Shown here: positions 11,315-21,660 of the stretch, in pieces
How positions within the stretch are numbered: the stretch's first letter is position 1
How the letters are laid out: every line of letters begins with the position of its first letter
Origin: Drechmeria coniospora
Lineage: Eukaryota; Ascomycota; Sordariomycetes; Hypocreales; Ophiocordycipitaceae
Reading direction: 5' to 3'
DNA: 64,000 bases
Assembly (NCBI RefSeq): GCF_001625195.1
Contig: NC_054390.1
Coordinates: 8,529,222-8,593,221, forward strand
The notes under the pieces: generated by a model
Database searches by the model: none
Told to the model about the DNA's origin: nothing
Seen by the model: the letters and a program-made list of their open reading frames with translations, nothing else
Made by a program: the position numbers and the translations under genes

Positions 11315-11626
11315 CTAATATGAATTCATGTGCAGCCTCGTTTATCCTCACCCTATTAGTACTTACATGTACAAAGTGCCGCTGACTTTCTTGGCCGTAT
11401 TTTCAATTACTTGGTAGCTTTCGCGTCCATGTATTTGTACTACTTACTAAATATACAAGCAAGTAAGTGTATGTACTCTGGGTGCCGCATTGTACCCAGG
11501 AGGTAATATTAGGTGTTGCTACGTTGTGTGTGTGCATGCACCCACTACTGGTAGGTAAGTAATACATGCAAGCAGCTCCGCACTCGCGAGTCGTAGATGT
11601 ACACCCAAAGTACATGCAATGCATGT

Positions 11627-11644
11627 GTACGGAGTACTCCGTAC
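11627..11644. repeat. 18-bp perfect palindrome GTACGGAGTACTCCGTAC, second copy
   Basis: Identical to 10447-10464 and 50201-50218. It lies about 1.05 kb upstream of the NRPS start. Confidence 0.9.
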
Positions 11645-12175
11645 AGCGAGTACCTCCATGGACAAGCACCGAGGACAGCGTATGATACAGCATGTGCATG
11701 TACTCCATAACCTACTGGGTATGCCGCAAGCACAACCACCAGGTATTGGAGTACTTGTACGTCTCCAAAGCGTTCAGTACCATGGATCAGGATGCCATTA
11801 CGCCGAGCCACTGCACTAATTCTTACTAGATACAAGTGCTACGAGGTGCCTGGTAGCTACCTAGTAGGTACGGAGTACACTAGGCGTAATTACACATGTA
11901 CAGTACTGCACTCCGTACTTACAGTACCTGTAAAAAGGTGTCGGGGTACCAGTACCTGAAGAATTAGTACACGAGTACTCCGCACGGAGCAGGGCACGCA
12001 CAACGATAATTAATACATGAAAACACCACAATATGCATATGGATCTCCGCTCAAAGTCGCAACCAAACGGATCCCATCTCCACATGGCCATCGCTCACCT
12101 TTTTCGACTCTCTACTCCGTCCGTGAGCTCCGCACTGCATACCCCTACTTGTGCGTACAACTTCTCGACGTCCCA

Positions 12176-12184
12176 TTATCTGAT
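12176..12184 (-). promoter_or_regulatory. Iron-responsive GATA-factor site (ATCWGATAA)
   Basis: TTATCTGAT on plus, 514 bp before the NRPS ATG at 12698, the closest such site to that gene. TGATCAGA follows immediately, giving an overlapping second GATC-type core. Confidence 0.7.
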
Positions 12185-12697
12185 CAGAACCCTGCAAGTT
12201 CCTTCGTGTACCTCCAAGTCTTCGCTCCCTCATTGGACCGCCACCCTGCCGATCCTGCATCTCGCTGCCTCGCTACGGACACACCCGTGGAACCTCGCAT
12301 GGAAATCCCGTGGAACCTCGCCGCCCGGCTGGCAACGGTCAGCCGTACCAGCAACTGCAACTGCGGCATGCATCGACACCTACCTCCACCTACCTACCAC
12401 CCCGTGTCGTTCGTGCGTCCGTCTGTACGAGTCCGAGCCCGAGCCCGAGCAGGTGGACGGTACGAGGGCGAGTACTGGGCCTCGTTTCATCGGCGAGATT
12501 GGATCAGAAGATCGTCGGGTCATGGGATGCATGGCCGCCGCCGCAGCACGCACCGCCATCGTACATTTGCCCTCCCCGCCGACGAATACCCTTATCCTGC
12601 AGCTGCCGGTGCCAAGCTGTCCTACCATGCCCGCGGAATCGCCGTCGGACGCATCGCGGACAGGCACTGATGGTCGACGAAACTTGAAGAAGAGTTG

Positions 12698-15600
12698 ATG
12701 CTCCTCCTTCAATCTCCTTTACCTTTCCCTTCTGCCCATCTTCCTTCACCAAATTCGTCGGGAGCGATGCGAACAATCGATGGCGATGCCGGCAGCGGGA
12801 GCCGAGCCGCTCATGTCCCGGATGTCTCCTTGCACTGCCCGGTGGCGACGAAACACCCTTCGGAGCGCGCGGTCGGTGTCCCCCGTCCAGCCGAGGGCGA
12901 CTTGGGGCAGATTTGGAGGTGGAACGAGGCGCTCCCGCCAACCATCGAAACCTGCATGCATGACATCTTCACCGACCAAGCGAGACGCCAACCGGACGCA
13001 ATCGCCGTCGAGGCCTGGGATGGAACGCTAACGTACGAAGAGCTTGATCATCTGTCCACTCGACTGGCCCACCAGCTGCGCCGCCAACACGTCGACATCG
13101 GCACCCGCGTGCCGCTATGCTTCGAAAAGTCCCTCTGGGCCGTTGTCGCCCTGCTCGGCGTCATGAAAGCCGGAGCAACCTTTTCCCTCACCGATCCGAG
13201 CCAGCCGGAAGCACGCTTGCGAACCATCGTGGAACAGACCGGCGCTGACCTTGTCGTCACCTCCCTTCTTCAGGCCGAGCTCGGTAAAATGATATGCGGG
13301 GAGGGGCAAGTCCTCGCCGTGTCGCGGGAGCACCTCGATCAGATGCCCATCTCGTTCGAGGAACGGCTTCCACGAGTACCGCCATCCACCGCAATGTATG
13401 TCATCTTCACATCAGGCAGCACCGGGAAGCCAAAGGGCGTCGTCATTTCCCACCAGAATTACACCAGCGGCGCCATTCCGCGAGCCGAAGCCGTCGGCTA
13501 CGGGCCCGGATCTCGAGTCTTTGACTTTCCTTCCTATGCCTTCGACGTGAGCATCGACTGCATGCTCTGCACCTTGGCCACCGGTGGTCGAATTTGCGTT
13601 CCGTCCGAAGCCGATCGCATAAACGACCTGAGCGGTGCTATTCGAAAGAGCCGTGCGAACATGGTTCACATGACCCCCTCGGTCGCTCGCGTTCTGGACT
13701 CCGACATTATACCCTCCTTGGACGTCCTGGGCTTGGGAGGGGAGCCGATTTCGGCGAGCGATGCCGCCGTGTGGGGGAAATCAACCAGTCTCGTCATCGC
13801 CTACGGCCCATCCGAGTGTACTGTCGGCTGCACCATCAACAACACCGTCGCGCTGTCGACGGGCATCGGGAAAGGCGTGGGCGGGTCCATTTGGATAACG
13901 GATCCCGACAACCACGATATCCTGATGCCCATAGGCGAGGTCGGCGAGCTCCTTGTCGAAGGGCCAGTCGTGGGCGTTGGCTATCTGGGCGAGCCCGAAA
14001 AGACGGCCGAGGTTTTCATCGAAGACCCGCGCTGGCTCACCCGAGGGTGCGAATCCGTCCCTGGGCGCCGGGGCCGCTTGTACAAGACCGGGGATCTGGT
14101 CAAGTACGAACCGGGTCTCTCCGGATCCATCGAATTTGTCGGGAGAAAAGACCAACAGGTCAAGCTACGTGGTCAGCGGGTTGAGTTGACCGAAGTCGAG
14201 CACCACCTGCAAACCTGTCTTCCGTCGGGCATCAAAGTCATTGCCGAAGTCGTGAAACCGGAAAACGGTGCACCGTCACTCGTTGCCTTCCTCTCCGAGC
14301 CGAACATGGGCCAAGGCTCGGATGCTGATTCCTTGACGGTTGAGCCTTCCCCTGCGCTGGCGACGGCCCTGGCGGCTGTTCACTCAAGCATGGGCGCCAG
14401 GGTACCAAGATATATGATCCCAGCCGCGTTTTGTACCCTTCGCCATATGCCATCTTTGGTCTCGGGAAAGACGGATCGAAAGCAACTTCGTGAGATGGGA
14501 CTCTCCATCCCGCGGGAAAGGTTCGCTGGCGCTGGTTCCGCAGGCGATCGAGAGGACGAGCCGGAAACGGATCGGGAGAAACAGCTGCAGCGAGCATGGC
14601 GCAATGTTCTCGGCGAAGCCGCCCAAATATACAAGAGCAGCAATTTCTTTGCCCTTGGAGGAGACTCCCTTCGAGCGATGAGACTGATTGCCGCCGCAAG
14701 AGAGGAAGGTCTGGCTTTGACCGTCGCCGAGATCTTCACGAACCCTTCTCTTAGCGCCATGGCGGCAAGAGCAGCGGATGTTTCGGATGAAATTCAACAT
14801 GCAATCGATCCATTTTCGTTGCTGGATGCAGAATGGGACACCGATGAAGCGAAAAGGCAAGTGGCCAATCTTTGCTCCGTCGATCCAGACCTCGTCGAAG
14901 ACATTTATCAGTGCACTCCACTTCAGGAGGCCTTGATGGCTCTTTCCGCCAAGGTCAAGGAGGCGTACATCGCGCAGCGAGTTGTGTCGCTGCCAGACAC
15001 GGCAACGGCTGAGAGACTCATTGCCGCCTTTGAAAGCGCAAAGCAAGATTGCCCGATCCTGAGAACGAGAATCGTTCAAGTCTCGGGTCGGGGGCTCGTC
15101 CAGGTCGTCGTCAAGGGAAAGCTCCAGTGGTACTCCGGTTCGAACCTAGACGAGTATCTCACATCCGACAGAAACGACGACATGGAGACCGGGAAGCCAC
15201 TTGTTCGATATGCCGTTATCAACGACGTTTCGAGAAGCAGCGTTAGCTTCGTTTTGACCATGCACCACGCCTTGTATGACGGCTGGGCGATGCCCTTGGT
15301 TGTCGATCGCGTGAACAAGGCCTTCCAGGGGCAGACATTGACTCGGCCGGCTGAGTTCAAGCATTTCATCAAGTATCTGCAAAGTATGGATAGAATCGAG
15401 TCGGCAGCGTATTGGAGGGAGCAGCTTAAGGGTGCCACCGGTCCTCAGTTCCCCCCGCTTCCCTTCCAGGGTTACCAAACGCAGGCCGACTCGTTGCTCG
15501 AAGTCTATGTACCGCTGGAAAACTCGCCCGCATCCATCTTCACAGTCGCGACGGTCATTCGAGCAGCGTGGGCGCTGGTCGTCTCTCAGTACATCAACGG

Positions 15601-18076
15601 CCATGACGTTGTCTTCGGAGAGACGCTCACAGGCCGCAATGTGCCGATCGTGGGCGCCGAAGAGATTGAAGGACCGATGATCACTACCGTTCCGGTGCGA
15701 GTCCAGGTCGACCGAGACACGCCCGTGGCCGAGTATCTCCAAGCGATTCAGGAACAAAATGTTGCGCAAATTCCCCACGAGCACTTTGGCCTGCAGCACA
15801 TCCGCAAACTTAGCCCGGACGCTCTCGAAGCGTGCGAGTTGCGTACTGGACTTGTTCTTCACCCCAGCACAGAAGGGGATGTCTTGCAAGGTGAAGACTT
15901 GCCCGCCAATCGGTTGGTACCGGCCGGTGATGCCGAGGCTGCCCAGGAGGCTCTCAAGTTCAACACATACGCGCTCATGCTAGTGTGTTCCCTCGACCCC
16001 AAAGGCTTCCTTGTCATGGCAAGCTTCGACTCCACGACCGTGACCTCACCCTTGATGCAGCGCATCTTGGATCAGTTCACGCACGTCGCACAGGTGCTGT
16101 ACGGAAAGGCGACTGGTCGCCTTGGAGACATTTCAATTCTGTCCGAGACTAACTTGGGCGAGCTGAGGGCTCACATGATCGCAAGCAAGGCCGATCCGGT
16201 TCTCCAAGCCTTCGAGGGTTCTCTGCTTGGATGCATTGTCGATGCAAGGGACAGCAACCGGGCAGTCCCCCTTGGTGCCGTCGGTGAGCTGATCGTGCAG
16301 AGCACCAGGGAATTGCATCTTGCCCCGGTCCCGACACCAGCTTGGGTGGACCAGTTGCGCGTCTGCGAAGCTGACGGCGGGTTCTACAATACTGGAAAGC
16401 TCGCCAAATACGATGCCGGTGGCCACCTTCAACTTGTCAAGGCGGGTCCTAAGCAAGCAAGCAACATGGCATTCCAGCAGCTGCCCAAGAAACGCTTGTC
16501 GGTTACCTCTCAGCGACAGAGGAAGCTGCGCAAATTGTGGTCTCGAGTACTGCCTATTCAAGAGGACGATATCGGTCTCGATGACAACTTCTTTTTACTA
16601 GGCGGCGACTCCATTGCCGCCATGAAGCTCGTCTCCGACGCCCGTATCGATGGTATCAAGTTGACCGTCGTGCAAATGTTCCAAAAGCGTTCTCTGTACG
16701 AAATGGCTAGCATCCTGGAAGAGGAGGTCCCAACGAATGAGGTGACCGAACCTGTTCCACCATACTCTCTTCTTGATGCCAAGGACGCCAGCGGATTTGT
16801 CGAGACCGCGTTGAAACCGCAGCTTGCGAATAAAGATTGGAAAATTGTCAATGTTCTGCCTACCCTTCCGCTGCAGCAGGTTGCCGTCAAAGGAACAACG
16901 CAGTTCCCAAGGTATTCTTGCCGGTACGAGCTCGTGTTCTTTGACGCAGCCATAGACAAGGATCGTCTTTCCAGAGCTTGCGAGGAGCTCGTTTCCCAAA
17001 ATGAGATCCTCCGAACCGTCTTTGTCGAGCACGAAAACCAGGGGTACGGCGTCGTCGTTGAAGACTTGGGCGCTTCCGTTGTCAAGTATACAGTTGACAG
17101 CGGCGTCGACGACTTTGCTCGGCAGCTCTGCCGGCTCGATTTCATGACGAGCCAACCGCTCGGCTCGGCCTTTGTCAAATGGTTCCTCGTCGAATCTTCT
17201 CCGGCTGGCCAAGCATGCCTCATATTCCGCCTCTCCCACGCGCAGTACGACGAAATATGCCTACCCATCCTCCTCGGCCAGCTCTCCGCACTGTACGAAG
17301 GCAAGCCCGTCCAGAAGACGGTCCCATTCTCATCTTACGTCGGCCACGTCGTCCGACAATGTGCCGCTGCCAGCATTCCGTATTGGCGCGATCTTCTCGC
17401 CGGCTCTGCCATGACGATTCTCAAGCCAGACATTCCCGTCGAGAGGAGCAACCACTTTGCGGTCCAGAGGACAGTCGACATCTACTCCCGCCCTAGGGAC
17501 ATCACGGTGGCCACCCTCCCCACGGCCGCTTGGGCTCTCTGCCTTGCCCGGCGTCTCTCCCTGCGGGACGTCGTCTTCGGTGAGGTCGTCAGCGGCCGCA
17601 ACATCGACTTCCCCAACGCCGGCGCTGTCACGGGGCCCTGCTGGCAGTACGTTCCAGTGCGCGTACGCTTCGATCCTTGCTGGACTGTCCTCGATCTCCT
17701 CACGCACATCCAGCACCAGCATGTCGCCTCGTCCGCCCACGAGGCCATAGGGCTCGGCGAAATCATGGCTCGGTGCACAGACTGGGATTTGTCCACAACG
17801 CCGGACTGGTTCGACTCGGTCGTGCACCAGGACGTCGCCCACGTGGAGACATTGCCATTTTCAGCCGCCAGCGGTCGGCTGGAGACGTTGTACCTGCACG
17901 AGGAACCGCTGCGCGAGTGGAAGGTACAGGCCTACATCGACGGAGACGAGATGAAGCTCGAGATTGTCACGGTGGATAGCTGGGGCGAGTTTGCCAAGGG
18001 TCTGCTCGACGAGCTGGTCGATATGGCACGCTTTATTGTGCAGGAACCAAAGGCCATGTTGTCGGAAGTCATGTAA
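12698..18076 (+). CDS. sidD: Fusarinine-type siderophore NRPS (SidD/NPS6 family), A-T-C-dA-T-C
   Basis: One intronless frame of 1792 aa from ATG 12698; a second in-frame ATG at 12767 would give 1769 aa. Domains by residue: adenylation about 105-600 (IFTSGSTGKPKGVVISH near 231, GRLYKTGDLVKY, GKTDRKQL near 589); T1 with FFALGGDSL (Ser 657); C1 with the intact HHALYDG (856-862); a shrunken adenylation remnant about 1150-1265 (GELIV...FYNTGKLAKY, no P-loop core); T2 with FFLLGGDSI (Ser 1305); terminal C2 with SHAQYD (His 1514, Asp 1518). A-T-C-dA-T-C is the arrangement of the extracellular-siderophore NRPSs. One A domain loads N5-acyl-N5-hydroxyornithine, and the terminal SHxxxD condensation domain is expected to oligomerise and cyclise it. 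There is no thioesterase. Convergent with the DUF4050-like gene. Confidence 0.92.
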   Translation: MLLLQSPLPFPSAHLPSPNSSGAMRTIDGDAGSGSRAAHVPDVSLHCPVATKHPSERAVGVPRPAEGDLGQIWRWNEALPPTIETCMHDIFTDQARRQPDAIAVEAWDGTLTYEELDHLSTRLAHQLRRQHVDIGTRVPLCFEKSLWAVVALLGVMKAGATFSLTDPSQPEARLRTIVEQTGADLVVTSLLQAELGKMICGEGQVLAVSREHLDQMPISFEERLPRVPPSTAMYVIFTSGSTGKPKGVVISHQNYTSGAIPRAEAVGYGPGSRVFDFPSYAFDVSIDCMLCTLATGGRICVPSEADRINDLSGAIRKSRANMVHMTPSVARVLDSDIIPSLDVLGLGGEPISASDAAVWGKSTSLVIAYGPSECTVGCTINNTVALSTGIGKGVGGSIWITDPDNHDILMPIGEVGELLVEGPVVGVGYLGEPEKTAEVFIEDPRWLTRGCESVPGRRGRLYKTGDLVKYEPGLSGSIEFVGRKDQQVKLRGQRVELTEVEHHLQTCLPSGIKVIAEVVKPENGAPSLVAFLSEPNMGQGSDADSLTVEPSPALATALAAVHSSMGARVPRYMIPAAFCTLRHMPSLVSGKTDRKQLREMGLSIPRERFAGAGSAGDREDEPETDREKQLQRAWRNVLGEAAQIYKSSNFFALGGDSLRAMRLIAAAREEGLALTVAEIFTNPSLSAMAARAADVSDEIQHAIDPFSLLDAEWDTDEAKRQVANLCSVDPDLVEDIYQCTPLQEALMALSAKVKEAYIAQRVVSLPDTATAERLIAAFESAKQDCPILRTRIVQVSGRGLVQVVVKGKLQWYSGSNLDEYLTSDRNDDMETGKPLVRYAVINDVSRSSVSFVLTMHHALYDGWAMPLVVDRVNKAFQGQTLTRPAEFKHFIKYLQSMDRIESAAYWREQLKGATGPQFPPLPFQGYQTQADSLLEVYVPLENSPASIFTVATVIRAAWALVVSQYINGHDVVFGETLTGRNVPIVGAEEIEGPMITTVPVRVQVDRDTPVAEYLQAIQEQNVAQIPHEHFGLQHIRKLSPDALEACELRTGLVLHPSTEGDVLQGEDLPANRLVPAGDAEAAQEALKFNTYALMLVCSLDPKGFLVMASFDSTTVTSPLMQRILDQFTHVAQVLYGKATGRLGDISILSETNLGELRAHMIASKADPVLQAFEGSLLGCIVDARDSNRAVPLGAVGELIVQSTRELHLAPVPTPAWVDQLRVCEADGGFYNTGKLAKYDAGGHLQLVKAGPKQASNMAFQQLPKKRLSVTSQRQRKLRKLWSRVLPIQEDDIGLDDNFFLLGGDSIAAMKLVSDARIDGIKLTVVQMFQKRSLYEMASILEEEVPTNEVTEPVPPYSLLDAKDASGFVETALKPQLANKDWKIVNVLPTLPLQQVAVKGTTQFPRYSCRYELVFFDAAIDKDRLSRACEELVSQNEILRTVFVEHENQGYGVVVEDLGASVVKYTVDSGVDDFARQLCRLDFMTSQPLGSAFVKWFLVESSPAGQACLIFRLSHAQYDEICLPILLGQLSALYEGKPVQKTVPFSSYVGHVVRQCAAASIPYWRDLLAGSAMTILKPDIPVERSNHFAVQRTVDIYSRPRDITVATLPTAAWALCLARRLSLRDVVFGEVVSGRNIDFPNAGAVTGPCWQYVPVRVRFDPCWTVLDLLTHIQHQHVASSAHEAIGLGEIMARCTDWDLSTTPDWFDSVVHQDVAHVETLPFSAASGRLETLYLHEEPLREWKVQAYIDGDEMKLEIVTVDSWGEFAKGLLDELVDMARFIVQEPKAMLSEVM

Positions 18077-18452
18077 CTTGGAAATGGTATGCATGCGTGT
18101 AGAGACGTATATATACGTATGCAGATGCCATAGGCCAAATCGATGGCACATTGGAAATGAGCCAATTTCCGTCACCAGTGCCGCCGTGCTTGCGAACGTG
18201 ACGTGTGGAACAAGTCAAAACGGACAAGGTGAAGGTGACGATTCAAATGTATAGTGGTATCTGCCAAGCGCCAGCAATGATGTGATAGAAAGCGATACAT
18301 GCAGGGCCGTCCCCTCGGTCGCGACGCGATACCCATGGGCACAGTGCCGATGAGCCTCGAAGCAGGCACGAGCATCGGAGGCAAACTCGGTTACTCGACA
18401 AGCACAAACAAGCCGTCGGGCCCACGGCTCAACTCGCGACTCGATTCATCGC
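18077..18452. other. Convergent 3' spacer with a short palindrome after the NRPS
   Basis: Between the NRPS stop and the stop of the minus-strand neighbour. ACGTATATATACGT at 18105-18118 is a perfect 14-bp palindrome 28 bp after the NRPS stop, possibly a 3'-end element. Nothing else is recognised. Confidence 0.45.
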
Positions 18453-19781
18453 TCATCCGCCCTTGACCGGCTCAGGTTCGACGCCAGGGACGGGACCAAT
18501 TCCCAAGGCCTTCTGAAGGCTTCGGCGGATCCCCTTGGCTGGTCGAAGATCATCGTCGTCGCGTCCGAGAAGACCAAAGCTCATACGCCTCGTAAAGGTA
18601 CCGTGATGGTCGTTCCCTGCCGAAGGTGCGGACGCTCGCTTCTTCTTGCGAGCCGCCATGACATGCTCGGCGATGGAGGATCGCGGGGGCCATTCCCCGT
18701 CGCGTTTCCAGCCGGCGACGCAGGAGCGCACCATGTCGGACAGGTTGACGGGGCAGGCAGGCTGCAGGTTGCTCAGCGTCACCTTGTCGTAGAGGCTGAG
18801 GTAGACGTTGGGGTTGATGGAGGCCCGCAGGGGATTCTTCGGGGGGAGCAGGGGCGGGCCGAGTGGCAACAAGGTCTCGACGGGATGGAGGCGAGGCGAG
18901 GTTGCGTCGGAGATGGACGACTGCCGCCTCTTGAGCTCCTGGCCGTTTCCTTCGCGGGCCACCGACGAGCCGTCGGAGAGGGTACCGGAGCCGTCGGCAC
19001 TCGGGGCGGCGGCGACGGGCGCCGAGCTGGGTGGCGACGCCGACAGCGAGTGGAGGAAGAAGAAGCGTCGGGGCGAGCGGGGAGAGGATGAAGGAGGGGT
19101 GGCGGGCTTGTGGCGGACGCGGACGGTTCGGGCACCGGTCCAGGCATCGCGTCGCGCCTCGAAGCAGGCCAGGCCGTCGTTCCAGGAAAGCTCCTCTCGC
19201 AAGGCCCTCCGGCGGCGAGTCCGCTTGTCGGGGACGGAGGCGTCGGCAGGGTGCGCATCGACTGCAGGGTCGACGGTGGTTTCGTCGTCATCAGAGAGGT
19301 CGGAGGTCCACTCCATTCTCGGGCGATAGTGGACGGCATCTTCGGACACGATGCTGTACACGGATCGCGCATCGTCGTCGTCCGAGGCGTCGTCGTCCGA
19401 GGCGTCCGAGACAGCTCCGTCCAACCCGGCGAGGCCACCCCCCTGATGGGCAGCGTCCTGGCAAGCGTCGTCCTGGTGCTCGTCGGGTGGAGCCTGGGTC
19501 CAGGCTTCATCATCCTGGCCCGGCCGACGTTCTGGTTCGAGAGGCGGTGTGGCACTCGGCTGAGCAGGCCAAGTAAACTGCCAGTCCGTCTTGACCTTGT
19601 CGGAGAGGTATCGCTTGACAGCCTCCTTCTGCTTCGTCTTGTCCTTGCTCAGGAGATCGGCGTACTCGGCGCCGAGCCAGTCGGGGGTTTCCTCGAGCGG
19701 CTCGGTTTGGATCTGAGGGGGCTGATGGCGCAGCTTGGCCAAGGGCGAGCGCGGGCCCTTGTAGAAGTCGGAGAAGATCAT
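18453..19781 (-). CDS. Conserved fungal protein with Gag1-like clamp / DUF4050-type C-terminus
   Basis: The open frame gives 442 aa from the ATG at 19781. A short basic N-terminus (FSDFYKGPRSPLAKLRHQPP) leads to an acidic serine-rich linker (SDASDDDASDDDDARS). Then come a WTSDLSDDD segment, the ELSWNDGLACFEARRDAWTG block, and the core NPNVYLSLYDKVTLSN...INLSDMVRSCVAGWKRDGEWPP-type motif near 330-375, which I associate with the DUF4050/Gag1-clamp family (recognised from memory, not searched). The true start is probably further upstream: the frame stays open through SSSAPSEPLSDPDAAM back to a good acceptor (branch GCTGAC, CTTCGCAG) at 19895, so an upstream exon is likely. No enzymatic function is suggested. 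Confidence 0.7.
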   Translation of the reverse strand: MIFSDFYKGPRSPLAKLRHQPPQIQTEPLEETPDWLGAEYADLLSKDKTKQKEAVKRYLSDKVKTDWQFTWPAQPSATPPLEPERRPGQDDEAWTQAPPDEHQDDACQDAAHQGGGLAGLDGAVSDASDDDASDDDDARSVYSIVSEDAVHYRPRMEWTSDLSDDDETTVDPAVDAHPADASVPDKRTRRRRALREELSWNDGLACFEARRDAWTGARTVRVRHKPATPPSSSPRSPRRFFFLHSLSASPPSSAPVAAAPSADGSGTLSDGSSVAREGNGQELKRRQSSISDATSPRLHPVETLLPLGPPLLPPKNPLRASINPNVYLSLYDKVTLSNLQPACPVNLSDMVRSCVAGWKRDGEWPPRSSIAEHVMAARKKKRASAPSAGNDHHGTFTRRMSFGLLGRDDDDLRPAKGIRRSLQKALGIGPVPGVEPEPVKGG

Positions 19782-21660
19782 GGCGGCGTCGGGGTCAGAC
19801 AGAGGCTCGGAGGGGGCCGACGAGGATCGTGTCGCTTCGCGTGCGCTTGCGGGGTGTTGGCGCCGCGGAACAGAAGGCGAGCACGGTTGAGCGGCTGCGA
19901 AGGCGGAAGGTCAGCAGGTGGCGTGGCGGTGTGATGGGCACACGAGCGTGCTTGCTGTCGTCGCCATCGGGCCGATGATTGGGAGGAGGGTGGAGGAGGG
20001 GATAGCAGAGGCATTGGCGGGGTCGACACGAGTATGAAGGCGGGGACGGACAGGGCAGGGTCGATGGTTGAGCGTCGTCAAGGAGAACGGGCCGGTCGCG
20101 TTGCGGGCACTGGCCAGCAGCTTGGCCGCCGCGAGCACCAGAGGCTCACTTCACTCACTTCGTCGTCATGTGCGGGCTCCCGAGGGGAGTGGGCGTGCGT
20201 GCGGGAGCTTGCTCGACCGTCCGACCCGGCCCTCTGAGAGGCAGGTATCGGCCGAGAGAGATGGATCGTATCGCCCAAGGACGGCGGCACTTTGCTCGCT
20301 CGCTCCCGGCGGCCGTGGCAAGGAGCAAAACGGCACCCCTGGCTGGCACGGCCGGCGTGCAAGGTGACGGGTGGCGATGAAAGGAAGCTCGAGGGCCGCC
20401 GTTCGAGGGGCGAGGCGTGATGATCGAGAGGGGCGACGAGGGGAACGGTGAGGGGTGAGGGGTGAGATGTGCTAGGCAAGCAAAAAAAGACAAAGGAGGA
20501 TAGATGGGCTGCCAAGTGAGGGCGACAGGAGGCGGAGGAGAGGATGGAGGGATGAAGGAGGCACGTATTCGGTGCAGGTAGAGGCAAAGATGATGGGGTT
20601 GTCGAGCACGAGCAGCGGTGCATGACGCAACGACGGAAAGGGCGAGCTGCTGCCCACCATGTACAGGTACTACCTGCGGTGGGCACGGTGTACCAAGCAC
20701 GACGGGTACCAGGCACAGCGCTGCAAGTACTCTTCATCCTCCGTACGCCGCACGGCGCTCCCGCGCCGAGTCAGCAGGTACCTGCGCTCCGTACGGAGTA
20801 CTTGCAGTGCATGTACAGTTGCGCTGTAGAAAAAGTACCGGCAGGTGTAAGTACATGTACATGTACATGTACAGAGCGGGCAGGGTTTGCGTCCACATGA
20901 ACACGGACAGACCGCACCTGCACGTGTACACGCAGACTTACGTGTACACGCAAGAGCACGAACACGCACCCATCCAACGTCGTCGGCGCACTCGCTCGAC
21001 CACCTAGCCCTCGTCGGGAACAATGAGGCTGATGGAATAGTGCTGCGTGCGGCGAGGAATGCAGGACCAAGGCCGGCGCCACAGGCGACGGTGGGCCAAC
21101 CAGACCCTTGGTGCGGCGTGCTTCCAAGACAAGGTCGGCAGGCAGAGAAGGGGAGTTGGCATCCGGCCAGGCCAGGCCAGGACGGCAGCCATCATCTACC
21201 ACCGAGCACGCACCGTACCGCATCGGTGTGCCGCATCGATGGTGGTGCCGGCGCATGTAGTAGGAATGACTGGTTCCCACTCGTAGCTGGCCAGGAGCCC
21301 GCTGCTACCAAGCACCGCCGTTGCTCGTAGGCTCGGTGCTGCCGGTGAACTCGGTGCTGCCGGTAGGCTCGGTGCGGCAAGTAGGCAAGTACTGTAGACA
21401 GGTGTACGGAGTACACGTATATGGTATCGTGCGTGCAACGTGCGGGAGTGCAAACGTCGTGCTCGTCGGTAGGGTAGAGAGCATGCCTATCGGCGGCGGC
21501 AGGCGCTTGCACTCGTGCCGCCACCACGGCTCGGGCATCAGCTGGCAGCGTGTCGGCCTAGCAGCTAGTAGCCGAGCCATCGGGTGACGAGATGAGACAA
21601 CAGGAGATGAAGGCAGATGGGCAGATCGATGGACGACCATCAGTGGACGACGACACTTAC

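Larger units (their letters stand above)
9178..12697. promoter_or_regulatory. Divergent promoter region between SidI-like ligase and SidD-like NRPS
   Basis: 3.5 kb without a supportable gene. It holds three ATCWGATAA sites (9535, 10194, 12176) and a local cluster of ATCTGATC/ATCAGATT half-sites at 9511-9543. Two copies of the 18-bp palindrome GTACGGAGTACTCCGTAC lie at 10447 and 11627, and a 13-bp inverted repeat at 11287-11314. Many TACTGTAC and ACATGTAC words fill the rest. Confidence 0.6.
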
